Positions 17,268-26,705 of a stretch of 64,000 nucleotides of DNA are shown here, in pieces. Position numbers and translations under genes: made by a program. The stretch is from contig NZ_JNWZ01000047.1 of assembly GCF_000716545.1 (NCBI RefSeq), forward strand, positions 1-64,000, in the 5' to 3' direction. Source of the DNA: Kitasatospora phosalacinea (GTDB lineage Bacteria; Actinomycetota; Actinomycetes; Streptomycetales; Streptomycetaceae). The notes under the pieces were generated by a model. It did not search any database. It was not told the DNA's origin and saw only the letters and a program-made list of their open reading frames with translations. How positions within the stretch are numbered: position 1 is the stretch's first letter; every line of letters begins with the position of its first letter.

Positions 17268-17800
17268 CGCGCCACCAGCTCCGCCAGGTCCCCGCCCAGC
17301 AGCCCGCGCAGCTTGGCCAGCGCCCGCGAGCACCTGGTCCGCACCGCCGCCGAACTGTCCTTCACGATCGCCGCGGTCTCCTCCACGCTGCGGTCCTCCC
17401 AGTACCTGAGCACCACCACCGCCCGGTCGCGGGGCGGGAGTTGGGCCAGCGCCTCGACCAGCGCGAGGCGCAGCGCCGAGTCCGGCCCGTCCTCCGCGAC
17501 CTCCGGCAGCGCCTGGCTGGGCCGCTCGCTGCTGCTGCGCCGCCGCCGGTGCGACAGGTACGCCCGGACCAGCACGGTCTGCGCGTAGCCGGCCGGGTTG
17601 TCGATCCGCCCGGCCCAGCTCGGCCGGTGCAGCCGGTGCCAGTGCGCGTACATCTGCCCCAGGGTGTCCTGCACCAGGTCCTCCGACAGGTGGGCGTCCC
17701 CGCCGGTGAGGAAGTACGCCGAGCGGTAGAGCTGCCCGGACCGGGCCGTCGCGAACGCGACGAACTCGTCCTCCATGGCGGCCCGCCGACCACTGCCCAC
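17264..17800 (-). CDS. SigE-family ECF RNA polymerase sigma factor
   Basis: A 178-residue ECF sigma factor. Region 2 reads FVAFATARSGQLYRSAYFLT and EDLVQDTLGQMYAHW; region 4 reads LAQLPPRDRAVVVLRYWEDR and VEETAAIVKDSSAAVRTRCS. Start GTG 17800 is used because GGGAG lies seven bases before it; an ATG at 17776 closer to the conserved MEDEF sequence is an alternative. It overlaps the downstream LCP gene, whose cytoplasmic tail may act as its anti-sigma partner. Expected targets are cell-envelope genes, possibly including the divergent ABC exporter. Confidence 0.88.
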   Translation of the reverse strand: MGSGRRAAMEDEFVAFATARSGQLYRSAYFLTGGDAHLSEDLVQDTLGQMYAHWHRLHRPSWAGRIDNPAGYAQTVLVRAYLSHRRRRSSSERPSQALPEVAEDGPDSALRLALVEALAQLPPRDRAVVVLRYWEDRSVEETAAIVKDSSAAVRTRCSRALAKLRGLLGGDLAELVAR

Positions 17801-17915
17801 TTCTCGTCTCCCCTCGACCGATCCGCCCTATGACGGTGCGGGGGCCCCGCGATGTTTCACCCGGGTCCGGACCGGACCCGGAGCGTTCGGAGGACACGCC
17901 CGTCAGTGGAGTATC

Positions 17916-17935
17916 ACTGTCCGGTTGCGGACAGT
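17916..17935. promoter_or_regulatory. Perfect dyad between sigma factor and ABC exporter genes
   Basis: ACTGTCCG (17916-17923) and CGGACAGT (17928-17935) are perfectly inverted with GTTG between them. The dyad lies centrally in the 204-base divergent spacer, about 70 bases before the exporter start. It could be an operator for either gene; no regulator gene is adjacent to assign it to. Confidence 0.5.
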
Positions 17936-18004
17936 CCGAGGGCCCCCGCCCGCTGGAAGGATGGGACGGCACCGCCTGCTCGTACCCCTTACTGGAGTCC
18001 CCCC

Positions 18005-19771
18005 ATGGCCCTGCCCGACGGATCGCTCAGCCACCGCTACCGGGGCGAGCACCCCGTCCGCACCCTGCTGTTCCTCTTCCGCCCCGACCGCGCCCGGGTC
18101 CTCGGCGCGGTCGGCGTCTTCTTCGCCAAGCACGCCCCCGTCTGGCTGCTGCCCCTGATCACCGCCAACATCGTCGACGTCGTGGTCAAGCACCGCGACA
18201 TATCCGTGCTGTGGTGGAACTCCGCCGTCCTGCTGGTCATCCTGCTGTTCAACCTGCCCCTGCACATGCTGTACGTGCACTGGATGCACGGCTCCATCCG
18301 CCGGATGGGCACCCGGCTGCGCTCCGCGCTGTGCCACCGGATGCAGCAGCTGTCCATCGGCTACCACTCCCGGGTCAGCGACGGCGTCCTGCAGGCCAAG
18401 GTGATCCGCGACGTCGAGGGCATCGAGACCGCCTCCCAGCAGACCGCCGACAACGGCCTGGCCGCGATCGCCACCCTGCTCGGCGGCCTGGTCGTCATCG
18501 CCGTCCAGACCCCCGCCTTCCTGCCGGTCTTCCTGGTCCTCGTCCCGGCCAGCGCCCTGCTGGTGGTCCGGCTGCGCGAGCGGCTGCGCAGCCAGAACGA
18601 GTCCTTCCGCCGCGAGGTCGAGCAACTGTCCTCCCGCATCGGCGAGATGACCACCCTGATCCCGATCACCCGGGCGCACGGCCTGGAGCGCACCGCGCTG
18701 CGCCGGGTCGACCGCACCCTGGGCCGGGTCCTCGACGCGGGCCTGCGCCTGGACCTGCTGAACGGCCGCTTCGGCTCGATGTCCTGGATCCTGCTCAACT
18801 CGATCGGCGTCGGGTGCCTGGCCGGCTCCGCGCTGGTCGCCTACTACGGCTGGTTGAACGTCACCCCCGGCGCCGTCGTCATGCTCAGCGCCTACTTCTC
18901 CTCGCTCACCGGCTCCGTCACCACCCTGCTCACCCTCACCCCGCAGCTCGGCAAGGGCCTGGCCTCGGTCCGCTCGGCCGGCGAGGTGCTCCAGGCCCCC
19001 GACCTGGAGGAGAACTCCGGCAAGGCGGACGTCGCCGGCGTCACCGGCCGGATCGACTTCCAGGGCGTCGGCCACAGCTACCCCGGCGCGGACGCCCCGT
19101 CCGTCACCGGCTTCGACCTCTCGGTCCGCCCCGGCGAGACCATCGCCCTGGTCGGCGCGTCCGGCGCGGGCAAGTCCACCGTCCTCAACCTGGTGATCGG
19201 CTTCCTGCGCCCCACCGAGGGCCGGATCCTGCTCGACGGCCGCGACATGGAGGAACTGGACCTGCGCTCCTACCGCAAGTTCCTCTCCGTCGTCCCGCAG
19301 GAGTCCATCCTGTTCGAGGGCAGCATCCGGGAGAACGTCACCTACGGCATGAAGGACGTCCCCGAGGAGACCGTGCTGGCCGCCCTGCGCGACGCCAACG
19401 CCATGGAGTTCATCGAGCGCCTCCCCGACGGCCTGGACACCGTGGTCGGCGAACGCGGCGCCCGCCTGTCCGGCGGTCAGAAGCAACGCCTGGCCATCGC
19501 CCGCGCCCTGATCCGCGACCCGCGGGTGCTCATCCTCGATGAGGCCACCTCCGCCCTCGACTCCCGCTCCGAGGCGCTCGTCCAGCAGGCCCTGGCCCGC
19601 CTGGTGCGCGGCCGCACCGTCTTCGTCGTCGCCCACCGCCTGTCCACCATCCGCGGCGCCGACCGGATCGTCGTCATGCACGACGGACGGATCGCCGAGA
19701 TCGGCTCCCACTCGGAACTCCTGCGCACCGGCGGCCCGTACGCCGGCCTGCAGGCCGCCCAGCTCGCCTGA
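18005..19771 (+). CDS. ABC exporter, fused permease and ATPase
   Basis: A 588-residue half-transporter. Six membrane helices lie in about residues 25-310 (including FFAKHAPVWLLPLITANIVD and LGGLVVIAVQTPAFLPVFLV). The C-terminal ATPase has a Walker A GASGAGKS, Q-loop VVPQESILFEG, signature LSGGQKQRLAIARAL, Walker B VLILDEATSALD and H-loop VVAHRLS. All catalytic motifs are intact, so it should work as a homodimer exporting lipid, peptide or drug. ATG 18005 follows GGAGT; the open frame upstream has no family features. It is divergent from the sigma/LCP pair and followed by an acetyltransferase gene after 35 bases. Confidence 0.93.
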   Translation: MALPDGSLSHRYRGEHPVRTLLFLFRPDRARVLGAVGVFFAKHAPVWLLPLITANIVDVVVKHRDISVLWWNSAVLLVILLFNLPLHMLYVHWMHGSIRRMGTRLRSALCHRMQQLSIGYHSRVSDGVLQAKVIRDVEGIETASQQTADNGLAAIATLLGGLVVIAVQTPAFLPVFLVLVPASALLVVRLRERLRSQNESFRREVEQLSSRIGEMTTLIPITRAHGLERTALRRVDRTLGRVLDAGLRLDLLNGRFGSMSWILLNSIGVGCLAGSALVAYYGWLNVTPGAVVMLSAYFSSLTGSVTTLLTLTPQLGKGLASVRSAGEVLQAPDLEENSGKADVAGVTGRIDFQGVGHSYPGADAPSVTGFDLSVRPGETIALVGASGAGKSTVLNLVIGFLRPTEGRILLDGRDMEELDLRSYRKFLSVVPQESILFEGSIRENVTYGMKDVPEETVLAALRDANAMEFIERLPDGLDTVVGERGARLSGGQKQRLAIARALIRDPRVLILDEATSALDSRSEALVQQALARLVRGRTVFVVAHRLSTIRGADRIVVMHDGRIAEIGSHSELLRTGGPYAGLQAAQLA

Positions 19772-19806
19772 CCCGACCTCCCACCACCGAACAGGACCCC
19801 TCCGGC

Positions 19807-20352
19807 ATGACCGACCCGCTCAGCGGCAGACTCGTCCGGCTCAGAGAACTCCGCGAGACCGACCTGCCCCGGCTCACCGCCTGGTGGCGCGAACCCGGCC
19901 TCGCCATCCAGCAGGTCACCGGCCCCGTGCACCCCCAGCCCGACGCCCGGCTCGCCGACATGTTCCGCTCCTGGAGCCAGAACACCGGCACCGACCTCGG
20001 CCTCTCCGTCGAGACCCTCGACACCGGGGACCTGGCCGGCCACGTCACCCTCTACGGCGCCACCCCCAAGGACCGCTGCGCCACTCTCGCCATCATCATC
20101 GGCCCGCCCCACCAGGACCGCGGCCTCGGCACCGACGTCCTGCGCACCACCATCCGCTACGGCTTCGCCGAACTCGGCCTCCACCGCATCGAGCTCACCG
20201 TCAACGGCTACAACACCCGCGCCCTCGCCGCCTACCGCCGGGCCGGCTTCACCGAGGAGGGCCGCCGCCGCGAAGCCGTCTTCCGGGCCAGCGGCTGGCA
20301 CGACCAGGTCCAGATGGGCGTCCTCTCCACGGAGTGGCAGGACGACGTCTGA
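19807..20352 (+). CDS. GNAT-family N-acetyltransferase
   Basis: A 181-residue acetyltransferase of the RimJ/RimL type. GRLVRLRELRETDLPRLTAW is the usual opening, IIIGPPHQDRGLGTDVLRTT holds the acetyl-CoA pyrophosphate loop, and LTVNGYNTRALAAYRRAGF is the closing motif with Asn-Ala-Tyr. It follows the ABC exporter after 35 bases with an ACAGGACC ribosome site and may be co-transcribed, which would fit modification plus export of one compound. The acceptor substrate is unknown. Confidence 0.9.
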   Translation: MTDPLSGRLVRLRELRETDLPRLTAWWREPGLAIQQVTGPVHPQPDARLADMFRSWSQNTGTDLGLSVETLDTGDLAGHVTLYGATPKDRCATLAIIIGPPHQDRGLGTDVLRTTIRYGFAELGLHRIELTVNGYNTRALAAYRRAGFTEEGRRREAVFRASGWHDQVQMGVLSTEWQDDV

Positions 20353-20435
20353 CGCCGCACCCCGGGGGCGCGGGGGACCGCGCCCCCGTTCGCCCGGGTT
20401 TCGCCCCCGGCGCCCCGCGGGTAGCGTCGCGTTCC

Positions 20436-21053
20436 ATGGACGTGGTGATCGCAGGTGGGCACGGCAAGATCGCGTTGCGGCTCTCGAAGCTGCTCTCCGC
20501 CCGGGGCGACGCCGTCGCCGGGCTGATCCGGAACCCCGCGCAGGCGGGGGACCTGCACGCGGTGGGGGCCCGGCCGGTGGTGTGCGACCTGGAGGCGGCC
20601 CCGGTGGAGGAGCTGGCCGGGCACCTGGAGGGCGCGGACGCGGTGGTGTTCGCGGCCGGGGCCGGGCCGGGCAGCGGATCGGCCCGGAAGGAGACGGTGG
20701 ACCGGGACGGGGCGGTGCTGCTGGCGGACGCGGCGCGGCTGGCGGGGGTGCGGCGGTACCTGCTGGTGTCCTCGATGGGGCTGGACCGGATCGGCGACCC
20801 GGAGGTCTCGCCGGAGTTCGACGCGTACCTGAGGGCGAAGCGGGCGGCCGAGGAGGCGGTGAAGGAGCGCCCGCTGGACTGGACGGTGCTGCGCCCGGGC
20901 GGCCTGACCGACGAGCCCACCGAGCGGCACGCGCACCTCGCACCGCCGCCGAACCGCTTCGGCCAGGTCTCCCGGGACGAGGTCGCGCACACCCTGGTGC
21001 GGCTGCTGGACGACGCGTCGACGATCCACCAGACCCTGGAGCTCACGACCTGA
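20436..21053 (+). CDS. NAD(P)-binding SDR-type (atypical short-chain) protein
   Basis: A 205-residue protein of the NAD(P)H-binding NmrA/SDR_a5 type. Its N-terminus MDVVIAGGHGKIALRLSKLL gives the Rossmann Gly-x-x-Gly loop. VVCDLEAAPVEELAGHLEGA and DAVVFAAGAGPG follow the fold, and YLLVSSMG plus AYLRAKRAAEE retain the Tyr-x-x-x-Lys-like pair. Members reduce flavins or bind NAD(P) as redox sensors. The ATG at 20436 opens exactly at the first beta strand, and 82 bases separate it from the acetyltransferase gene. Confidence 0.88.
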   Translation: MDVVIAGGHGKIALRLSKLLSARGDAVAGLIRNPAQAGDLHAVGARPVVCDLEAAPVEELAGHLEGADAVVFAAGAGPGSGSARKETVDRDGAVLLADAARLAGVRRYLLVSSMGLDRIGDPEVSPEFDAYLRAKRAAEEAVKERPLDWTVLRPGGLTDEPTERHAHLAPPPNRFGQVSRDEVAHTLVRLLDDASTIHQTLELTT

Positions 21054-21150
21054 CCGCGGCCCCACTACGTCCCACTGCGGCCCCGCCGCGGCGCGACCGC
21101 GGTTGCCCGGCGCCGGGTCGGGCGGGATGGTGGTGGTTGAGGTGAGTGCG

Positions 21151-21618
21151 ATGGCCGAGATCGCCCTGCAGGTCGATGTCGCGGCGCCCCGGGAGCGGCT
21201 GCTGGCGGCGCTGGACACCCGCGAGGGGCTGGCGTCCTGGTGGACCACCGAGCTGGACCGGGACGGCGACGACCTGCTGTTCACGGTGGACGACGCCCCG
21301 CAGCCGCTCCGGTTGCGCCGGGAGCGCGCGGACCTGGAGCGGGTGGCCTGGCGCAGCGTCGGGGTGTTCCCGCCGGCCTGGCAGGGGACGACGGTGACCT
21401 GGGACTTCTTCGACCACCCGGACGGCGCGCGGCAGTCGCTGCTGCTGTTGCGCCACCTCGGCTGGCCCGTCGACGCGGGCCCCTCGGTGCCGGTGGCGGC
21501 GGGCCGGTGGGCGGAGCTGGTCGTCCGGTTGAAGGACTACGTGCAGAGCGGCCGCCGGCAGCCGCTGTTCGTCCCGGCGGCGCACCCGCACCCGGGGGTG
21601 CACGCGGAGGCGGACTGA
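21151..21618 (+). CDS. SRPBCC (AHSA1-like) domain protein
   Basis: A 155-residue helix-grip protein. [20 protein letters not shown] and [16 protein letters not shown], then [12 protein letters not shown] and [18 protein letters not shown], follow the AHSA1/START pattern of a hydrophobic ligand cavity. Start ATG 21151 is chosen because GAGGTGAG lies five bases before it; earlier in-frame ATG and GTG codons at 21103 and 21142 lack this. No partner gene suggests a ligand. Confidence 0.8.
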   Translation: MAEIALQVDVAAPRERLLAALDTREGLASWWTTELDRDGDDLLFTVDDAPQPLRLRRERADLERVAWRSVGVFPPAWQGTTVTWDFFDHPDGARQSLLLLRHLGWPVDAGPSVPVAAGRWAELVVRLKDYVQSGRRQPLFVPAAHPHPGVHAEAD

Positions 21619-21692
21619 CGGCGTGCGCGGTGCGACGCGCCGGTTCGGACGATGACCGGCATGGAGCGGCGCGTACGGGTGAGACTGGCTGC

Positions 21693-22439
21693 ATGTTGGG
21701 ACTTCCGGACCGCATCAAGGGCTTCCTGTTCGACCTGGACGGGGTGCTGACCCAGACCGCGAAGGTGCACGCCGCGGCGTGGAAGGACATGTTCGACACC
21801 TTCCTGCGGGCCGAAGCGGCGCGCACCGGCGGAGAGTTCACGCCGTTCGACCCGGCCGGCGACTACGACAGGTACGTGGACGGGCGGCCCCGGCTGGACG
21901 GCACCCGGCAGTTCCTGGCCTCGCGCGGGATCGAGCTGCCCGAGGGCACCCCGCAGGACCCGCCGGGCACCCGCACCGTCAACGGCCTGTCGAGCGCGAA
22001 GAACGACACCGTGCTGCGGCTGATCCGCGAGCGGGGCGTGCAGCCGTACCAGGGCTCGGTGGCGTACCTGCGCCGGCTGCGCGAACTCGGGCTGCCGCGC
22101 GCGGTGGTGTCCTCCAGCGCGAACTGCCGGGACGTGCTGCGGGCCGCCGGGATCGACGACTTCTTCGAGGTGGTGGTGGACGGGCTGACCCTGGCCCGCG
22201 ACCACCTGGCGGGCAAGCCCGCCCCCGACACCTTCCTGGCGGCGGCGGAGCGGCTGGGGGTGCCCCCGGAGCACGCCGCGGTGTTCGAGGACGCGCTGGC
22301 GGGCGTCGCGGCCGGGCGGGCCGGCGGCTTCGGCGCGGTGGTGGGCGTGAACCGCACCGGGCAGGCCGCGGCGCTGCGCGAGCACGGCGCGTCCGTGGTG
22401 GTGGACGACCTCGCGGAACTGCTGGAGGAGCGCGGATGA
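21693..22439 (+). CDS. HAD-family beta-phosphoglucomutase-like hydrolase
   Basis: A 248-residue HAD-IA phosphatase/mutase. Motif I is [10 protein letters not shown] with both catalytic aspartates, motif II is VVSSSANC, motif III includes the Lys of GKPAP, and motif IV is [10 protein letters not shown] four-helix cap lies at about 20-100. It overlaps the GH65 gene in an ATGA arrangement. Such pairs convert the beta-glucose 1-phosphate released by an inverting GH65 phosphorylase into glucose 6-phosphate, so the role as beta-phosphoglucomutase rests on motifs plus context. Confidence 0.88.
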   Translation: MLGLPDRIKGFLFDLDGVLTQTAKVHAAAWKDMFDTFLRAEAARTGGEFTPFDPAGDYDRYVDGRPRLDGTRQFLASRGIELPEGTPQDPPGTRTVNGLSSAKNDTVLRLIRERGVQPYQGSVAYLRRLRELGLPRAVVSSSANCRDVLRAAGIDDFFEVVVDGLTLARDHLAGKPAPDTFLAAAERLGVPPEHAAVFEDALAGVAAGRAGGFGAVVGVNRTGQAAALREHGASVVVDDLAELLEERG

Positions 22440-24838
22440 GCCCGTCCGAGTCGTTCACCGTCGACCCGTGGGGGATCACCGAGCACGGCCTCGACCTGCC
22501 CGGACAGGCCCGCGCCGAGTCGGTGTTCGCGCTGTCCAACGGCCACATCGGGCTGCGCGGCAACCTGGACGAGGGCGAGCCGCACGGGCTGCCCGGCACC
22601 TACCTGAACGGCGTGTTCGAGCTGCGCCCGCTGCCGTACGCGGAGAGCGGCTACGGCTTCCCGGAGTCCGGGCAGAGCGTCATCAACGTCACCAACGGCA
22701 AGCTGATCCGGCTGCTGGTCGACGACGAGCCGTTCGACCTGCGCTACGGCGAACTGCGCAGCCACCGACGGACGTTGGACTTCCGGGACGGCGTGCTGCA
22801 CCGGGAGGCCGAGTGGACCTCGCCGGCCGGGCGGACGGTGCGGGTGACCTCGTCCCGGCTGGTGTCGCTGACCCAGCGGGCGGTGTGCGCGGTCGACTAC
22901 ACGGTGGAGGCCGTGGACGGGCCGGTGCGGATCGTCCTGCAGTCCGAGCTGGTCGCCAACGAGCAGCTGCCGGGCGAGGCGGGCGACAGCGACCCGCGGG
23001 CGGCGGCCGTGCTGGAGGCCCCGCTGGCCGCCGAGTTGCAGTACGCCCAGGGCACCAAGGGCGTGCTGGTGCACCGCACCCGGTTCTCCGGGCTGCGGGT
23101 GGCCGCTGCGATCGACCACGTGGTCGACGGGCCGGAGCGGATCGACACCACCGCCGAGTCCTCCGACGACCAGGCCAGGATCACCGCCACCACGGTGCTG
23201 AACGCCGGGCAGAAGCTGCGGCTGGTCAAGTACCTGGCGTACGGCTGGTCGGCGACGCGCTCGCTGCCCGCCGTCCGGGACCAGGTGGAGGCGGCGCTGA
23301 CCGCCGCCCGGTACACCGGCTGGGACGGGCTGGTGGCCGAGCAGAAGGAGTACCTGGGCCGGTTCTGGGCCGACAACGACATCGAGATCGAGGGTGACGT
23401 CGAGCTCCAGCAGGCCGTCCGGTTCGCGATGTTCCACGTGCTGCAGGCGGGCGCCCGCAGCGAGGAGCGGGCCATCCCGGCCAAGGGCCTGACCGGGCCC
23501 GGCTACGACGGGCACTCGTTCTGGGACACCGAGACCTTCGTGCTGCCGGTGCTCACCTACTGCCTGCCGGACGCGGTCAAGCAGGCGCTGCGCTGGCGGC
23601 ACACCACGCTGCCGATGGCCCGCGAGCGGGCCGCCCAACTCGGCCTGGCGGGCGCGGTGTTCCCGTGGCGGACGATCCGCGGCGAGGAGTGCTCCGGGTA
23701 CTGGCCGGCCGGCACCGCCGCGTTCCACATCGGCGCGGACATCGCGGCCGCCGTCGTCCGCTACGTCCGGGCCACCGGCGACACCGAGTTCGAGCGCACC
23801 AACGGCCTGGAACTGCTGGTGGAGACCGCCCGGATGTGGCGCTCGCTGGGCCACCACGACGCCAAGGGCAACTTCCGGATCGAGGGCGTCACCGGGCCGG
23901 ACGAGTACTCGGCGGTCGCCGACAACAACGTGTTCACCAACGTGATGGCGCAGTCCAACCTGTGGAACGCGGCGGACACCGCGCTGAAGTACCGGCACGA
24001 GTCCTCGCTGCTCGGGGTGGACACCGAGGAGGCCGCGGCCTGGCGCGACGCCGCCGACAAGATGTTCATCCCGTACGACGAGCAGATCGGCGTGCACCCG
24101 CAGGCCGACGGGTTCACCGACCACCAGACGTGGGACTTCGAGGCCACCCCGCCGGAGAAGTACCCGCTGCTGCTGCACTACCCGTACTTCGACCTGTACC
24201 GCAAGCAGGTGGTCAAGCAGGCCGACCTGGTGCTCGCCATGCAGGTCCGCGGCGACGTGTTCACCCCCGAGCAGAAGGCCCGCAACTTCGCCTACTACGA
24301 GCGCCTGACGGTCCGCGACTCCTCGCTGTCCGCCTGCACCCAGGCGGTGATCGCCGCCGAGGTCGGACAGCTCGACCTGGCCTACGACTACACCGCCGAA
24401 GCCGCCCTGATGGACCTGCACGACCTCGGCGGCAACACCCGCGACGGCCTGCACATGGCCTCGCTGGCCGGCGCCTGCATCGCGCTGGTCGCCGGGTTCG
24501 GCGGCCTGCGCGACCACACCGGGCTGCTCTCCTTCCGCCCCCGGCTGCCCGCCGGGCTGCAGCGGCTGTGCTTCTCGATGAACGTCCGCGAGCACCTGCT
24601 GCGGGTCGACATCACCCACGCCACCACCACGTACACGCTGCGCCGCGGCAGCCTGCTGCCCGTCCTGCACGACGACGAGCAGCTGCGGATCGAGGCCGGC
24701 AAGCCGGTCAGCCGCCCCACCGCCCGGATCGACGCCCCCGAGGAGCGCCCCGCCCAGCCCCCCGGCCGGGAGCCCGCCCGCCGGCACAGCCAGGCCCGCG
24801 TCCAGGTCGGGGCGGTCGACCACCTCCCGGCCGAGTAG
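22436..24838 (+). CDS. GH65 disaccharide phosphorylase (trehalose/maltose/kojibiose type)
   Basis: An 800-residue cytoplasmic GH65 enzyme. The N-terminal beta-sandwich ([29 protein letters not shown]) is followed by an (alpha/alpha)6 barrel with [17 protein letters not shown] and [16 protein letters not shown]. The Glu of GPDEY (about residue 490) is the general acid. [15 protein letters not shown] and [16 protein letters not shown] are also typical. These enzymes split an alpha-glucobiose with phosphate to beta-glucose 1-phosphate and glucose; sequence alone does not tell trehalose from maltose, kojibiose or nigerose. Translation is coupled to the upstream beta-phosphoglucomutase. The last 50 residues are a Pro/Arg-rich tail without known function. 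Confidence 0.92.
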   Translation: MSPSESFTVDPWGITEHGLDLPGQARAESVFALSNGHIGLRGNLDEGEPHGLPGTYLNGVFELRPLPYAESGYGFPESGQSVINVTNGKLIRLLVDDEPFDLRYGELRSHRRTLDFRDGVLHREAEWTSPAGRTVRVTSSRLVSLTQRAVCAVDYTVEAVDGPVRIVLQSELVANEQLPGEAGDSDPRAAAVLEAPLAAELQYAQGTKGVLVHRTRFSGLRVAAAIDHVVDGPERIDTTAESSDDQARITATTVLNAGQKLRLVKYLAYGWSATRSLPAVRDQVEAALTAARYTGWDGLVAEQKEYLGRFWADNDIEIEGDVELQQAVRFAMFHVLQAGARSEERAIPAKGLTGPGYDGHSFWDTETFVLPVLTYCLPDAVKQALRWRHTTLPMARERAAQLGLAGAVFPWRTIRGEECSGYWPAGTAAFHIGADIAAAVVRYVRATGDTEFERTNGLELLVETARMWRSLGHHDAKGNFRIEGVTGPDEYSAVADNNVFTNVMAQSNLWNAADTALKYRHESSLLGVDTEEAAAWRDAADKMFIPYDEQIGVHPQADGFTDHQTWDFEATPPEKYPLLLHYPYFDLYRKQVVKQADLVLAMQVRGDVFTPEQKARNFAYYERLTVRDSSLSACTQAVIAAEVGQLDLAYDYTAEAALMDLHDLGGNTRDGLHMASLAGACIALVAGFGGLRDHTGLLSFRPRLPAGLQRLCFSMNVREHLLRVDITHATTTYTLRRGSLLPVLHDDEQLRIEAGKPVSRPTARIDAPEERPAQPPGREPARRHSQARVQVGAVDHLPAE

Positions 24839-24971
24839 CCCCTCGGCCGGGCGGGTGAGCGCACGTGTACCGACCTGACCGCCCGTCAACACTCCCTGCA
24901 CCCCCGCGAACCGGCGGGTGCGGGAGCATCCGCCTGCCGCCTCCGGTTCCGCCCCCCGAACGGAGGCCCCG

Positions 24972-26135
24972 TTGCGCACCCTCGCGCTCACCGCCGCCCT
25001 GCTCACCGCCCTCACCGCCGCCCCCGCCCACGCCGCCCGCGCCACCCCGCGCTGGGTGCGCACCTGCACCGCCCCCGCCCGCGCCGACACCGCCGGCTGC
25101 GACGCGCTGCGGGTCGTCGGCACGGCGGCCGACGCCGACGACGGCTACGGCCCCGCCGAACTGCGCGCCGCGTACGGGCTGCCCGCCGACGGCGGCGAAG
25201 GCGCCACCATCGCCGTCGTCGACGCCTACGACCACCCCCGCGCCGAAGCCGACCTCGACGTCTACCGCCGCCACTACGGGCTGCCCCCCTGCACCACCGA
25301 CAGCGGCTGCTTCCGCAAGACCGACCAGCGCGGCGGCACGCGGCTGCCGCGCGGCAACACCGCCTGGGCCGGCGAGACCGCGCTCGACCTCGCCATGGTC
25401 TCCGCGATCGCCCCGCGCGCCCGGATCCTCCTGGTCGAGGCCGACAGCGCCGCCGTCGGCAACCTCGGAACGGCCGTCAACACCGCCGTCGCGCTCGGCG
25501 CCCGGTACGTCTCGATCAGCTGGGGCACCACCGAGAACGCCAACGCGGCCGACTACGACAGCCGCTACTTCGACCACCCCGGCACGGTCATCGCCGCCGC
25601 CTCCGGCGACTCCGGGTACGGCGTCAACTTCCCCGCCTCCTCACCCCACACGGTCGCCGTCGGCGGCACCACCCTGCGCCCCGACGGCTCCGCCCGCGGC
25701 TGGAGCGAGACCGCCTGGACCACCGGCCCGGACGAGGGCGCGGGCAGCGGCTGCTCCGCCCGGCTCCCCAAACCCGAGTGGCAGAGCGACCCCGGCTGCG
25801 ACCACCGCACCGTCGCCGACGTGGCCGCCGTCGCCGACCCCGCGACCGGCGTCGCCGTCTACCAGACCTACGGCGGCAACGGCTGGTACACCTACGGCGG
25901 CACCTCCGCCGCCGCCCCGATCATCGCCGCCGCCTACGCCCTCGCCGGCCCCCCGTCCCCCGGCAGCCGCCCCGCCTCCTTCCCCTACCGCCACCCCGCC
26001 GCCCTCCACGACGTCACCACCGGCCCCACCCCCGTCACCTGCACCCCCGCCTACCTCTGCGCGGCGGCACCGGGCTACGACGGCCCGACCGGGCTCGGCA
26101 GCCCGAACGGGGTGGAGGCGTTCCGGGAACCGTGA
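24972..26135 (+). CDS. Secreted S53 (sedolisin)-like serine-carboxyl protease
   Basis: The TTG at 24972 is the likely start: GGAGG lies just before it and it opens a signal peptide (LRTLALTAALLTALTAAPAH), whereas upstream codons encode non-hydrophobic residues. The 387-residue product shows TIAVVDAYDHPRAEADLDVY, TAWAGETALDLAMVSAIAP (Glu and Asp of the S53 triad), VIAAASGDSGYG (oxyanion Asp) and YGGTSAAAPIIAAAYAL (catalytic Ser). Sedolisins usually have a long inhibitory propeptide; here only about 50 residues lie between signal and catalytic domain. It is therefore a short, presumably extracellular, acid-type protease. It stands alone. Confidence 0.85.
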   Translation: MRTLALTAALLTALTAAPAHAARATPRWVRTCTAPARADTAGCDALRVVGTAADADDGYGPAELRAAYGLPADGGEGATIAVVDAYDHPRAEADLDVYRRHYGLPPCTTDSGCFRKTDQRGGTRLPRGNTAWAGETALDLAMVSAIAPRARILLVEADSAAVGNLGTAVNTAVALGARYVSISWGTTENANAADYDSRYFDHPGTVIAAASGDSGYGVNFPASSPHTVAVGGTTLRPDGSARGWSETAWTTGPDEGAGSGCSARLPKPEWQSDPGCDHRTVADVAAVADPATGVAVYQTYGGNGWYTYGGTSAAAPIIAAAYALAGPPSPGSRPASFPYRHPAALHDVTTGPTPVTCTPAYLCAAAPGYDGPTGLGSPNGVEAFREP

Positions 26136-26181
26136 CGCCCCGGGCGCGGGAGACCGGCCGCGCCGGGCGCCCCGCGCCCGC

Positions 26182-26655
26182 TCAGCCCTTCGGCGCGGGC
26201 GTCAGCCGGCTCGTCACGGCCACCCGGTTCAGCGCGTTGATCGCGCAGATCAGGCCGATCAGGTGGGCCAGTTCGGACTCCGAGAAGTGCTTGGCGGCCT
26301 CGTCGAACACCGCGTCGGGGACGCGGGTCCCGGCGACCAGGGTGACCGACTCGGTCAGGGCCAGCGCGGCGCGCTCGCGGGCGGTGAAGTACGGGGTCTC
26401 CCGCCACGCGGCGAGGGTGTCCAGGCGGTGCTCGCGCTCGCCGTTCGCGCGGGCGTCGCTCGCGTGCTTGTCCAGGCAGAACGCGCAGCCGTTGATCTGC
26501 GAGGCGCGCAGGTTGACCAGCTCGGCGAGCACCGGGTCGGCGAGGCCGGCGATCGCGGCCCGGGAGGCCTCCAGCAGCGGGCGGTGGAAGCCGGGGGCGC
26601 GTTCGCGCAGCGAGATGCGGAGGGCGGGGGCGGGAACGGTGGAGTCGTCGGTCAT
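26182..26655 (-). CDS. AhpD/carboxymuconolactone-decarboxylase-like protein
   Basis: A 157-residue all-helical protein of the AhpD-like superfamily. The redox CxxC motif is in INGCAFCLDKHASDARANGE, followed by WRETPYFTARERAALALTES. Members act as alkylhydroperoxidases or decarboxylases. It is divergent from a MocR-type regulator with 50 bases between the starts, a frequent pairing in actinomycetes in which the regulator controls the AhpD-like gene. ATG 26655 is preferred to a GTG nine bases upstream because the conserved sequence begins there and a GGTGGG stretch precedes it. Confidence 0.9.
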   Translation of the reverse strand: MTDDSTVPAPALRISLRERAPGFHRPLLEASRAAIAGLADPVLAELVNLRASQINGCAFCLDKHASDARANGEREHRLDTLAAWRETPYFTARERAALALTESVTLVAGTRVPDAVFDEAAKHFSESELAHLIGLICAINALNRVAVTSRLTPAPKG

Positions 26656-26705
26656 ACGGCCCACCGTAGGCGCGCGGTGGACCGGTGGTGTGGTTCATTC
26701 GGGGA

